A stretch of 34,169 nucleotides of DNA, from contig CANPZX010000009.1 of the NCBI GenBank assembly GCA_947589195.1, positions 1-34,169 of the forward strand. Reading direction: 5' to 3'. A model generated the notes under the pieces. The model saw only the letters and a list, made by a program, of their open reading frames with translations, searched no databases and was not told where the DNA came from. The position numbers were made by a program, and so were the translations under genes. The DNA comes from an uncultured Bacilli bacterium (GTDB lineage Bacteria; Bacillota_I; Bacilli_A; RF39; UBA660). This document shows, one piece after another, positions 6,630-15,218 of this stretch (position 1 is the first letter of the stretch; every line of letters begins with the position of its first letter).

Positions 6630-7638
6630 CTACCTCCAATCTTTTTTCTATATATTCAATACTTGGTAATGTATTTTCTAAAAACTCAGGTATTTCAGAT
6701 AATATTTTATATTCACTTACGCCAATAGGTTTATTTATATCTTTCAAAGCTAATTCTGCAGTTACTTTCTTTTTATCTTTGCAAAGTAATATCCCAAACG
6801 TTGGGTTATCATTTTCATCTTTAACATATTTATCTACAGCGCTTAAATAAAAATTCAATTTACCAGCATATTCTGGTTTAAACTCAGTTGTCTTTAATTC
6901 TATAACTACATAACTTTTAACTTTCAAATTATAAAACAATAAATCAATATAATAATCTTCATTTTCTATTTCTAAATGATATTGTCTTCCCACAAACGCA
7001 AATCCGTTACCTAGCTCTAATAATAACTTGGTGATATTAGCAGTTAATTCTCTTTCAATATCAAGTTCTTTAATATCTTTATCAGCATTTATAAAATCAA
7101 AAATATAAGGATCTTTTAGTAATTCTTTAGCTTGTTCATTATTAGGTGTTGGTAAAGTTTCATCAAAATTAGTAGTTTTATTTTCTAAAAGAGCTTGCCT
7201 TTCATATAATTTGAGAGAAATCTGATGAGTTAATATAGAAACAGACCAGCCATTTTCAATTGATTTTTTTGCATACCACATTCTAATTTCCTTATCTTTA
7301 ATTTTATCTAATAATACTTGATTATGGTTCCAAGATAATTTTGCAAGGACTCCTTGCAAAAATTCATCATTATCAAATTCACTAGCAAATTTTTGCATAT
7401 ATCTTAAATTTCTTGCTGACATACCTTTAATTGTAGGAAACTCCATTTTTAAATCTTTTGCTAAAGTATCAATAAAAGATGATCTCCATCTATTATTTTC
7501 AATTAATTTTAAACCGATATTATATTACATTAAAATTAAATCTTTATTAGCATTTTCAACTATTTTATTCCTAGTTGTTATTAGAGTCCTTTTAATATCA
7601 TTTAGTACTTCAAAATATCTATCATTACTATCTAACAT
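6619..7638 (-). pseudogene. DUF1016 (YhcG-type) PD-(D/E)XK nuclease with in-frame stop
   Basis: The full frame begins at an ATG at 7638 preceded by GGAGG and reads MLDSNDRYFEVLNDIKRTLI. A TAA at codon 38 (7525-7527) stops it, and the frame then continues YNIGLKLIENN into the 275-aa ORF of the track. Without the stop the protein would be 339 aa, normal for the family. The N-terminal DUF1016_N helical region (LxxYxNIG, MSARNLRYMQKF) and the C-terminal nuclease core (EDYYIDLLFYN...YVVIELK, D-E-x-K) are otherwise well preserved. A restart at 7446 lacks a clear ribosome binding site, so a truncated nuclease is possible but unlikely. It was paired with the OLD-like ATPase fragment downstream. A sequencing error at one codon is the main alternative. 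Confidence 0.8.
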
Positions 7639-7839
7639 ACTGACCTCCTTCACCAGTTTTTGTTGATATAATCATACTATAAATATCAATAAATTCCTAT
7701 ATTGCCATTGAATTTTTATTAGATATTTATCTATTTTTGGTGAGTTTCTTAATAAATCTTGATTTATGTATAAAAATAGATATAATCTGTTTAACGAGTG
7801 AGGGATATTTTTTTGATAAAAGGTTTAAAACCCTCTTAT
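7639..7839. other. Right island edge; possible degenerate tRNA-like stem
   Basis: No gene is supported. CGAGTGAGGG (about 7795-7804) can pair with CCCT...CATTCG just before the right att copy, and a GGTTTAAAACC palindrome lies between them. This could be what is left of a tRNA acceptor and T-arm, but it is not a foldable tRNA. Confidence 0.35.
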
Positions 7840-7893
7840 CATTCGCTCCATTTGGTATTTTAATCGAACTTTTTAGTTCGTATTTTTGTTGCC
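7840..7893 (+). repeat. attR-like copy of the tRNA-Gly 3' end plus terminator
   Basis: CATTCGCTCCATTTGG...GTTGCC matches 3331-3385 with about five substitutions and a one-base gap. It keeps the terminator-like TCGAAC TTTTTA GTTCG. It lies next to the core gene thyX and so marks the right boundary of the island (about 4.5 kb). Confidence 0.75.
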
Positions 7894-7912
7894 AAATAAT
7901 TATTAATACTAT

Positions 7913-7943
7913 AAAAAATGGCCTATTTTTTAAGCCTTTTTTT
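7913..7943. terminator. Terminator after thyX
   Basis: AAAAAATGGC and GCCTTTTTTT arms around CTATTTTTTAA, one internal mismatch, T-runs on both sides. It abuts the thyX stop. Confidence 0.6.
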
Positions 7944-9144
7944 ATATTTTTCTAGTTAAAGTCTTTCCAGCCTTAAACTTACAATCATTAGCACAATCAA
8001 AATCCGGAAAAGTACATCTTGCCCCATGTGAATATTTTTCAATATCTAAAGCAAGAGGATCATTAGCTTCTTCTAAAGCTTTTTTATATTTAAGTAAAGT
8101 TTCTTTAGTTTGAAGCATAATTTCAAGTTGAGCTGCCGAACATAATCTTTCTTTACACTTTAAAATAAAATCTTCATATTTTCCCACTTCACTAATTCGA
8201 ACTAATTCACCTTGAGGATTCACATTTCTTACTATTTGCATATCCGAAAGCCATTCATCAACTAACACTTTTTCCCCTTCAATAATTGGTGGTACAAAAT
8301 ATTCTTTTTCTTTTAATATTTCCATTTGATAATCAAGAGTTCTATGTCTATGAGCTTGAGCAAGTTGAGCAAAAGATCCTTTATATCTTGTAGAATATAC
8401 ATCTCCAAAATACTCTTTCTTTTTATCTAAATTATTTCCAAATAAAGATATTTCTCTATATTTTTCATTTTTCATTAATCTTATATCTAAAACATTTAAT
8501 CTCTCTAATTCATCTAAAAATTGTCTCATATAATAAGCTAACTTTAATTCAAACAAATCATTAATATTAACTTCATCTATATAATTTTGCATCCAAGTAG
8601 CAATATAATTAATTTGTCTTAAAGAAGTAGAATAAATCATTTGCGTTGGCATAAATACCGTTACTAAATATCTAGCATTTTCTTGAGCTAATTTTTGAAT
8701 TTTCGCATCATTATAAATATAACCATATTGTTCTTTAATTCTAACTTTAAATATATTAATCCATTTATTATAAAGTCTTTCTTCATCTTCCGTAATAATT
8801 GAACCATCTTGTCTTACTACCGGTGTATATCTTGCTGATTTTTCACTAGTTGTATATTGATGCTCATTATTTAAAACCATTGCTAATATTTTAGGTATAT
8901 TTTGCAAATTAAAATTTATTAAAATATGATCATATACACTATGATGCCCATTTTCTAATGTCATATTTACTCTACGTATCGTTTTTTCCCTTGGTTCATT
9001 TTCTAAATGAGAAAAACCCTCTTTATCATAACAAACACCCGCTATTTTACCAGCTAAATTAAGAGCTTCATCTTTATTAAACGTCCCATCAGTTTTTAAA
9101 AATAGATTAGGCAAAATATCTATTTTAATTTTTGTTTTCTTCAT
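7942..9144 (-). CDS. thyX: FAD-dependent thymidylate synthase, long two-part form
   Basis: Makes dTMP from dUMP using FAD and methylene-tetrahydrofolate, replacing ThyA. The 400-aa protein is nearly twice the usual ThyX length. Residues about 60-185 look like one ThyX unit: GHHSVYDH, then MVLNNEHQYTTSEKSARYTP, then ARYLVTVFMPTQM. In this unit the signature RHR is replaced by NEH, while S-x(4)-S-x-R-Y-like residues remain. A second unit at about 256-275 carries the missing element as QAHRHRTLDYQ, followed by ELVRISEVGKYEDF and CKERLCSAAQLEI. The tail has a Cys-rich CTFPDFDCANDC. The two halves may build one active site. AAGGAGG lies 6-7 bases before the ATG. No thyA is seen. Confidence 0.8.
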   Translation of the reverse strand: MKKTKIKIDILPNLFLKTDGTFNKDEALNLAGKIAGVCYDKEGFSHLENEPREKTIRRVNMTLENGHHSVYDHILINFNLQNIPKILAMVLNNEHQYTTSEKSARYTPVVRQDGSIITEDEERLYNKWINIFKVRIKEQYGYIYNDAKIQKLAQENARYLVTVFMPTQMIYSTSLRQINYIATWMQNYIDEVNINDLFELKLAYYMRQFLDELERLNVLDIRLMKNEKYREISLFGNNLDKKKEYFGDVYSTRYKGSFAQLAQAHRHRTLDYQMEILKEKEYFVPPIIEGEKVLVDEWLSDMQIVRNVNPQGELVRISEVGKYEDFILKCKERLCSAAQLEIMLQTKETLLKYKKALEEANDPLALDIEKYSHGARCTFPDFDCANDCKFKAGKTLTRKI

Positions 9145-9245
9145 TTTTTTCCTCCTTAATGATATTTTCCCTTTCTTATTCTTTTGTCAATATATCTTAT
9201 TTTATCAAGCAATTAAATCCAATTCTATATTAAGAAGATACTTTT

Positions 9246-10457
9246 TTATTTTTCTTTAGAAACACTTTCCCCTGCTATTAAACCACTCATCCAAGCAAAA
9301 CCTAAATTATAACCTCCACAATCACCATCTACATCTAATAATTCACCGACAATATAAAGATTTTTAATTTTTCTTGATTCCATTGTTTCCGGATTAATTT
9401 CCTTTAAACTAATTCCCCCACGACAAACTTGCGAATAGTCATAATCTTTGGTTCCGGAAATTTTAATTCTAAAATCTAAAAGTAAATTAACTACTTTTTC
9501 TTTTATAACATTTTCCCACTTTGTATTAGTATCAATATTTAATATTTTTAAAATTACATTAACTATCTTATAATTTAAAAAACCTTCTAAAATATTACTT
9601 AAACTATAATTAATTAATCTTTCTTCAGCTTCATCTAAATATTTAATTAATGCTTTTTTATCTTGTTTAAACCATGGTACTAAATTAATCCCTATTTCTA
9701 CTTTCTTTTTTTCATTTAAATATTGGTTAACTTCCCCACTTAAATTAAAACTACATATGCCACTTATTCCTAAATTAGTAAATTGAACTTCCCCCATTTC
9801 TTGCTTAACTAAATTATCATCAACAATTAAATTTAAAATAACATTACTTCTAACTCCCTCTAAATCTTTTAAATATTTACTTTCTCCTATTATTGGAACT
9901 AAAGAAGGATATATTTTAGTTATATTATAACCTAATTTTTTAGCTAATTCATAACCATTACCATCTGATCCCGTTTTAGGCATCGCTTTAGAACCGGTAG
10001 CTAAAATAACAGCCTCAGCTTTATAAGAATTTTTATCAGTTATAATTGTAAAATTAGAAGAACAAACTATATCTTTAACTTTTTCTTCATAAATAAAATT
10101 AACATTTAAGTTTTTAGCTGTATTAAAAAGGGCATTAACTACACTTATAGCCTGATTAGTAAAAGGATAATAATAACCATTTATAATCTTAGGTACTATT
10201 CCTATACTATCAAAAAAAGGTAAAACTAAATCTTTAGATTTAGAAAGTATAATTTTAACCATATCTATATTATTAGAATGATATTTTTCTAAACTTTGAT
10301 CTTCATTCCAATAATTACATCTTCCATTACCTGTTAATAATAGTTTCTTTCCTACTTTTTTATTTTGTTCAATAACATGAACTTTAAATCCCCTTCTTGC
10401 TAAAATAATTGCACTAGTTAACCCTGATGCCCCAGCTCCAATTATATAAACGTTCAT
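9246..10457 (-). CDS. HI0933-type NAD(P)/FAD-dependent oxidoreductase (BaiN/YhiN-like)
   Basis: A soluble flavoprotein of 403 aa. The N-terminus MNVYIIGAGASGL is a Rossmann FAD-binding GxGxSG, followed at about 36-48 by KKLLLTGNGRCNY, the family signature. ATGSKAMPKTGSDGNGY (about 153-169) is the second nucleotide-binding region. The C-terminal LYIVGELLDVDGDCGGYNLGFAW closes the FAD site. Length and motifs are complete. The physiological substrate of this family is mostly unknown; BaiN acts in bile-acid dehydroxylation, but that role cannot be assumed here. The start has only a weak GGTGGTG upstream. It faces away from the small ORF at 10547. Confidence 0.88.
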   Translation of the reverse strand: MNVYIIGAGASGLTSAIILARRGFKVHVIEQNKKVGKKLLLTGNGRCNYWNEDQSLEKYHSNNIDMVKIILSKSKDLVLPFFDSIGIVPKIINGYYYPFTNQAISVVNALFNTAKNLNVNFIYEEKVKDIVCSSNFTIITDKNSYKAEAVILATGSKAMPKTGSDGNGYELAKKLGYNITKIYPSLVPIIGESKYLKDLEGVRSNVILNLIVDDNLVKQEMGEVQFTNLGISGICSFNLSGEVNQYLNEKKKVEIGINLVPWFKQDKKALIKYLDEAEERLINYSLSNILEGFLNYKIVNVILKILNIDTNTKWENVIKEKVVNLLLDFRIKISGTKDYDYSQVCRGGISLKEINPETMESRKIKNLYIVGELLDVDGDCGGYNLGFAWMSGLIAGESVSKEK

Positions 10458-10511
10458 AACACCACCATCTTCATTATATCAAAAATTCTAGTGTTATTTA
10501 ATAATTCGTGA

Positions 10512-10517
10512 TATAAT
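10512..10517 (+). promoter_or_regulatory. -10 box of the 38-codon ORF
   Basis: TGATATAATG gives a consensus TATAAT about 14 bases before the ribosome binding site of the small ORF. The -35 region is AT-rich without a clear hexamer. Confidence 0.5.
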
Positions 10518-10546
10518 GCAATCGATATATGAGGAGGTGCAAACTT

Positions 10547-10663
10547 TTGAAAACCCTAAAAAAGAATTTACCAGATGGTGTTAAAAAGCAATTTTCTACT
10601 GTCAAAGGAGTAAAAGTAAGACTTATTAATAAAAATTTAAAGAAAAATAAAAAGACTAAATAA
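10547..10663 (+). CDS. 38-aa very basic small protein (not in the ORF track)
   Basis: A TTG start is preceded by GAGGAGGTG at a 7-base distance, one of the strongest ribosome binding sites in the window. The product MKTLKKNLPDGVKKQFSTVK... is about 38 aa, ends KKNKKTK, and has roughly 14 Lys/Arg with no hydrophobic segment. It has its own -10 box and a terminator overlapping the stop. Nucleic-acid or ribosome binding is a guess from charge alone; I do not recognise a family. Confidence 0.6.
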   Translation: MKTLKKNLPDGVKKQFSTVKGVKVRLINKNLKKNKKTK

Positions 10664-10684
10664 ACAAAAAATTAGTCTTTTTTT
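10651..10684. terminator. Bidirectional terminator
   Basis: AAAGACTAA / TTAGTCTTT stem (9 bp) with T-runs either side. It overlaps the stop codons of the small plus-strand ORF and the 218-aa minus-strand gene. Confidence 0.85.
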
Positions 10685-11328
10685 ATAGTTCTTTTTAAAG
10701 CATTATTATCTATATTTGAAAGATATTCTTCTTTACTTATAAATTTAATATAATCATTTTCATAATAATAGTAACCAAGAATATAATTAGGATTAATATA
10801 ATTATAACCATCTCTTTCTTCATATATAACTATATTATCATTTTTAGGAATATTAACTAAAACTCCTCTTATAATATTAGGATAATCATATTTTAAAGTT
10901 ACAACTGAAAAAATTGCACTATTTAAATAAGTTAAACATTTATTTTCTCTTGTTTTATAATTAGAGCCAAACTTTAAACCACCTTTAAAAATTTCATCTA
11001 TAGATTGTTCTTGGTCTAAATTAGTAAATTTTTGCACTGCTAAAATATGATCTTCATCTTTAATTAATTCTTCTAATTTTAAACCATATTCTAAAGATAT
11101 AAATGGTGGTCGATTATCAATATTTTCATAAGTAGCCAAGAAATTCTTAATATTAAAATTTTTATAATGGATATTATTTAATTTAGCTAAATTATCTTGA
11201 CAACACATCAAATAATAATTACCATCTACTTTTTGTTTTTCTTGATAATATTTAACTCGTTCTTCCAGTATTTCTCTTTGAGTTTTAATTTGTTCTTTTT
11301 TAAATTTATTTAATAAAGTTTTTTTCAT
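10672..11328 (-). CDS. Hypothetical protein, 218 aa
   Basis: I do not recognise this protein. It has a Lys-rich helical N-terminus (KFKKEQIKTQREILEERVKYYQEKQ), no signal peptide or membrane segment, and a Tyr/Asn-rich alpha/beta second half. The stretch IFKGGLKFGSNYKT...YLNSAIFSVVTL followed by RGVLVNIP vaguely recalls the layout of ADP-ribosyltransferase-fold proteins, but no catalytic triad can be pointed to. The gene lies 34 bases past the glycosyltransferase stop in the same direction and could be cotranscribed. GGTG precedes the ATG by 5 bases. Confidence 0.6.
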   Translation of the reverse strand: MKKTLLNKFKKEQIKTQREILEERVKYYQEKQKVDGNYYLMCCQDNLAKLNNIHYKNFNIKNFLATYENIDNRPPFISLEYGLKLEELIKDEDHILAVQKFTNLDQEQSIDEIFKGGLKFGSNYKTRENKCLTYLNSAIFSVVTLKYDYPNIIRGVLVNIPKNDNIVIYEERDGYNYINPNYILGYYYYENDYIKFISKEEYLSNIDNNALKRTIKKD

Positions 11329-11362
11329 AAAATCACCGTACGATATAGTATATCATATAATT

Positions 11363-12667
11363 CTACTTTTGTGCGCGAAAAGTTAAATAAGTATATTTTA
11401 AATTAGCATTATACTCTTTTAACTCCTTAAATAACCTTTCTTCTTCATTATTTAGTACTTCATACCAAGAATAAAAAGTAATATTTTTATACCCACAACT
11501 TTCTAATAAACTTTGAATACTTTTTTTATTACCTAAATAAGTATTAAAACTTAAATCTTCTTCTTTTAATAATTTATAAATATTTTTAATATTACTTATA
11601 TTAGGCATTTCACCTATTATATAACCATCACTTGTTAATAATTCTTTTAATTGTTTTAAAAAAATACTTGGTTCTTTCATATTTTTTAGAGTATCTTTAA
11701 TTAAAATACAATCATAAGTTTCTTTAACTTCATCTATATTATTATAAACTTTACCAAATAAAGAAGCCCATTTGGTAGTTAAAGGATTTAAAGAAATTCC
11801 CCAAAATTCCCCTGATGGATAAATATATTTTAAAGCTAACATATTAGTTCCTATCCCACAATCAAAATCTAATATTTTATGAGGATTAGTTATCAGGGGA
11901 AAAGAAGCACTTTTTACTTCATCAAATAAAAATGTTTCAAACCCCCATTTATTTTTAAAATATTCTCTATTTTTATTTAAGATAGGATAAAATTCATTTA
12001 AATTTTTCCGAAAAGTTGTTCCTAAATAATGATGAATAAAACTATCATGACATAACATTAATTTATAACCTAAACTAAGTATTCTTAAACTTAAATCATT
12101 ATCTTCAATATAGCCTGGAGTATAGGCTTCATCTAAAAAGCACAATTCATTCATTACATCTCGTTTAATTAATAAACAATAACCAATTAAAAAGTTTTTT
12201 TCTTCCCATTTATCTTTATTAGATATATTATTTTTGAATGCTAATTCTTGCATTTCTTCTAAAGTATTATAACTAAAATCTACGCCTTGTCTATTTTCAT
12301 CGTTATTACTTACAGCTCCGACAGCCCCGATTAAATTATCACTATTTAAACATATTTTCAAATTATCTAACCAATTAGAAGTTGTAATAGTATCATTATT
12401 TAAAAATAATATATCGTTATCCAATTCTGCAAATTTTAAAGCTTGATTTACTCCTTTTGGAAAACCTAAATTTTCATCATTATATATTATCTTATAACTA
12501 TCCTCATAATTTTCTAACCATTCTTTAGTTCCATCTATTGAATTATTATCGACAATAATTATTTCATAAGTATCTTTTTTGGTATATTTTACAATACTTT
12601 CTAAACATTTTTTAGTATATTCTAAATTATTATAAGTAAGTATTATTATTGATGTTTTTGTCTCCAT
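11363..12667 (-). CDS. GT2 glycosyltransferase fused to a SAM methyltransferase domain
   Basis: Predicted cytoplasmic or membrane-associated enzyme that adds a sugar, perhaps rhamnose-like, to a cell-surface polymer and may methylate it. Residues 1-235 are a family 2 GT-A fold: IIILTYNN, IIIVDNNSIDGT, DENLGFPKGVN, LFLNNDT (about 87-93, the metal-binding DxD equivalent), and GYIEDNDLSLR (acceptor-site ED). Residues about 263-434 look like a class I methyltransferase: KILDFDCGIGTN (264-275) as motif I, then DCILIKDTLKNM and a GEMPN strand. GGAG lies 7 bases before the ATG. The two-domain order suggests coupled transfer and capping, which is inference. No other polysaccharide genes are adjacent except the SDR upstream. 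Confidence 0.82.
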   Translation of the reverse strand: METKTSIIILTYNNLEYTKKCLESIVKYTKKDTYEIIIVDNNSIDGTKEWLENYEDSYKIIYNDENLGFPKGVNQALKFAELDNDILFLNNDTITTSNWLDNLKICLNSDNLIGAVGAVSNNDENRQGVDFSYNTLEEMQELAFKNNISNKDKWEEKNFLIGYCLLIKRDVMNELCFLDEAYTPGYIEDNDLSLRILSLGYKLMLCHDSFIHHYLGTTFRKNLNEFYPILNKNREYFKNKWGFETFLFDEVKSASFPLITNPHKILDFDCGIGTNMLALKYIYPSGEFWGISLNPLTTKWASLFGKVYNNIDEVKETYDCILIKDTLKNMKEPSIFLKQLKELLTSDGYIIGEMPNISNIKNIYKLLKEEDLSFNTYLGNKKSIQSLLESCGYKNITFYSWYEVLNNEEERLFKELKEYNANLKYTYLTFRAQK

Positions 12668-12705
12668 ATAAATCTCCTTTATAAATATATATGTTTTCGA
12701 AAAAT

Positions 12706-12732
12706 AAAAAAAACTAGTTTTACATCACTAGT
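12706..12732 (-). terminator. Terminator overlapping the SDR stop codon
   Basis: On the minus strand ACTAGT GATGTAAA ACTAGT followed by TTTTTTT. The TAA stop lies in the loop. Confidence 0.75.
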
Positions 12733-13472
12733 CCACCATCTACTTGAATAATTGTTCCCGTTGTAAACTTTGCTTCGTCACTTGCTAGATATAAGTAAGC
12801 CCCCACTAGATCCTCACATTCTGCAATTTTATGAAGGGGTGTCATTTTAATAAGCATATCTTTCATATCTTGACTTACACTATCTCTCATCATATCAGTC
12901 TCAACTACTCCCGGAGCTACCGCATTTACCCGAATATTATACATTCCTAATTCCTTGGCTAAAGATTTAGTTATACCATTCACGGCAAACTTACTAGCAG
13001 CATAACTTACTTGATTCCTTCCCCCATTAATTCCTACCATACTACTCGTATTAATTATAACTCCTCCGGTTTCTTTCATATATTTAACAACTTCTCTTGT
13101 GGTTTTTAAAAGGCCAAAGACATTTACCTCAAACATATTATAAAAATCTTCATCAGTACTATCTAATAAAGAAACATTGGATGTAATCCCAGCATTATTA
13201 ACTAAAATATCGATATGCCCCCATTTTTTAATAACTTTATCAACCATTTCTTGAATACTTAAAGTACTTTTCATATCTACCCCGACAGGTAATATATAAT
13301 CTTCTTTTAAATCCATTTCTTTTTGTAAATTATCTATCGCTTTTAAAGCATTCTCTTCTTTACTCCCACATATTACTACTTTAGCTCCATTTTCTAAAAA
13401 ACTCTTAACTATTTGGTATCCTATTCCCCTAGAACTACCCGTTATAATTGCTACTTTCCCTTCTAATTTCAT
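12720..13472 (-). CDS. SDR-family oxidoreductase, FabG-like
   Basis: A 250-aa classical short-chain dehydrogenase/reductase using NAD(P)H. Motifs in order: TGSSRGIG (11-18), D66-V cofactor region, NNAG (92-95), catalytic S143/S144 in NTSSMVG, Y157 and K161 in YAASK, and the C-terminal VDGG. It fits 3-oxoacyl-ACP reductase or a glucose-1-dehydrogenase-type enzyme. It stands alone rather than in a fab cluster, so the substrate is open. AAAGGATTAG lies just before the ATG. A terminator separates it from the glycosyltransferase downstream. Confidence 0.88.
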   Translation of the reverse strand: MKLEGKVAIITGSSRGIGYQIVKSFLENGAKVVICGSKEENALKAIDNLQKEMDLKEDYILPVGVDMKSTLSIQEMVDKVIKKWGHIDILVNNAGITSNVSLLDSTDEDFYNMFEVNVFGLLKTTREVVKYMKETGGVIINTSSMVGINGGRNQVSYAASKFAVNGITKSLAKELGMYNIRVNAVAPGVVETDMMRDSVSQDMKDMLIKMTPLHKIAECEDLVGAYLYLASDEAKFTTGTIIQVDGGLVM

Positions 13473-13594
13473 ACTCTAATCCTTTCTTTTTTAATTATAA
13501 CTTATTTTCTTAATTATTGTTAAAATTCTTTAAATTAAATAATAATTTAGTAATATTTTTTTCTTAATTGGACACTTTATTATTAGGTGAGAAA

Positions 13595-14263
13595 ATGGAA
13601 ATTATTATTCGTTCGATAGTTATGTTTATTGCTTTATTTGTAATTGTTAAACTATTAGGTAAAAAACAAATCAAAAATCTTACTTTATATGATTATATTT
13701 TAAGTATTACAATTGGATCTATTGCCGCGGATACTATTATTAGTTTAGATACTCCCTTAGGTGATGGACTTACTGCTCTCATAATTTTTGGCTTAATTGG
13801 TTATATTGTTTCCCTATTAACTTATCAAAATCATAATTTAGAAGAAATTATTGATGGTGAACCCATTATTTTATTTGAAAATAATAATTTTAATTATGCT
13901 AATTTAGAAACCGCCAAATTAAGTGTCGCTAAAGTTTTAGAGAATTGTCGCTTAAAAGGTTGCTTTGATATCAATGAACTTGACTGTGCCATATTAGAAC
14001 CATCTGGTGATATATCAATTCTTTTAAAAGGAAATGCTCAACCTTTAACTAGTAATGATTTAAAAAAGAAAAATAGCCCCAAACAAACATTAAGTCATTT
14101 AATAATTGTAGATGGTATTCTTAATGAAGAAGAACTTGTAAAAGCCAAAAAAAGTAAAAGTTGGTTAAACAATTACTTAAAGACTAAAAAAGAAAAAATC
14201 GAAAATATTATGCTTCTATCTATTGATAAAAATAATAAAGTAACTATTTTAAATCGTAACTAA
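13595..14263 (+). CDS. DUF421 (YetF-type) membrane protein
   Basis: A 222-aa inner-membrane protein of unknown biochemical role. It has two or three transmembrane helices in the first 80 residues (IVMFIALFVIVKLLG, YILSITIGSIAADTII, ALIIFGLIGYIVSLL). The conserved LGKKQIKNLTLYDYILSITIGSIA block follows the first helix. A cytoplasmic DUF421 alpha/beta domain with IIDGEPIIL and a C-terminal repeat complete it. I moved the start from the track's TTG at 13568 to the ATG at 13595, which has AGGTGAG 4 bases upstream and begins at the first helix. Relatives in Bacillus (YetF, YrbG) are linked to spore or stress envelopes, but no such context is visible here. Confidence 0.85.
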   Translation: MEIIIRSIVMFIALFVIVKLLGKKQIKNLTLYDYILSITIGSIAADTIISLDTPLGDGLTALIIFGLIGYIVSLLTYQNHNLEEIIDGEPIILFENNNFNYANLETAKLSVAKVLENCRLKGCFDINELDCAILEPSGDISILLKGNAQPLTSNDLKKKNSPKQTLSHLIIVDGILNEEELVKAKKSKSWLNNYLKTKKEKIENIMLLSIDKNNKVTILNRN

Positions 14264-14380
14264 AATAGAATCTTTTTTTCTATTGAAAATATTTCTTACA
14301 TTCCTACTAATTTTATGATATAAACATAATCTGATTTTGATTTCAAAGATTTAAGACTCATTTAGAACTTAGACAAATCA

Positions 14381-15130
14381 TTATTTTATAATAAAATTAA
14401 TAGTTTCTTTTAAAGCCAAGTCCATACTATTTTCATCATGAAATCCATGATCAGCATTTTTAATCAATACTAATTTAGAATTTTTACATTTTTTAGAAAT
14501 TTTTATAGAAGATTTATAATTTACATAAGAATCATTAGTACCATGAATAAACAATTTGGGAACCTCCCATTTATATAAATTTTTATAGGCAAAATATTTT
14601 CTTTCATCGACAAAATAATTGTAACTTAATTTTATTCCTTTTTCTATACAATAATATCCTTGTCTTTTAGCTATTTTTTCCTTTTTTGAAGGTAAATTAA
14701 AGATTTTCCTAAAATAGTCTAAGGCGCCATACCAGAGAACTATTTTTTTTATGTTAAATTGATTATAATTGACAAGAGATATAATTCTTGCACCCATACT
14801 ACATCCGATTAATATAAAATCTTTAAATCCATAGTCTACTTCCATTTTATATAATGTATCATTTAGATTATTAACCATATTTGTAACAGTATAATCTGAC
14901 ATATTTCCAGAAGATTCTCCACATGCAATAAAATCAAATCTAAAATTATTAATATTAGACTTTGATAACATATCAGCTAATAGTGTTGTTGGTCTAGAAT
15001 CCTTACTACTGGTTCGTGCATGACAAATGATAACTAACTCATTCGTGTTATTAACTTTATTTAGTATTCCGCACAACTTTGTCTTACCTGAAAAATAAAA
15101 TATTTTTCCTTTCATATTTTTATCATCCAA
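14381..15130 (-). CDS. Alpha/beta hydrolase, probable esterase
   Basis: A 249-aa soluble serine hydrolase. Catalytic residues by motif: nucleophile S111 in GCSMGA, acid D200 in HGTNDSYV, and H228 in ADHGFHD. The oxyanion strand VIICHARTSS and the FRFDFIACGESSG stretch match the S33/esterase group (usual form DxxGxGxS). The substrate is unknown. The track start is a TTG with no ribosome binding site; the ATG six codons later lacks one too, so the true start is uncertain within a few residues. An inverted repeat GCATATT/AATATGC (15151-15173) upstream could be an operator. Confidence 0.8.
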   Translation of the reverse strand: MDDKNMKGKIFYFSGKTKLCGILNKVNNTNELVIICHARTSSKDSRPTTLLADMLSKSNINNFRFDFIACGESSGNMSDYTVTNMVNNLNDTLYKMEVDYGFKDFILIGCSMGARIISLVNYNQFNIKKIVLWYGALDYFRKIFNLPSKKEKIAKRQGYYCIEKGIKLSYNYFVDERKYFAYKNLYKWEVPKLFIHGTNDSYVNYKSSIKISKKCKNSKLVLIKNADHGFHDENSMDLALKETINFIIK

Positions 15131-15218
15131 TTCTATTTTTTCAAATATTGCATATTTAGTTTATCAATATGCAAATATGTTTCCTCAATTGTCATAAATT
15201 TAGTAAGTGTTGAATAAA

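Noticed and set aside
7785-7850. Second functional tRNA at the right island edge
   Set aside because: Only a partial acceptor-like pairing and the CCA end are present; no D-arm or anticodon arm can be folded.
7737-7955. 72-aa plus-strand ORF
   Set aside because: It runs across the right att repeat and the thyX terminator, has no ribosome binding site, and its hydrophobicity follows from T-richness.
14264-14285. AATAGAA...TTCTATT hairpin after the DUF421 gene as a terminator
   Set aside because: Seven A/T-rich pairs with no T-run following; too weak to call.
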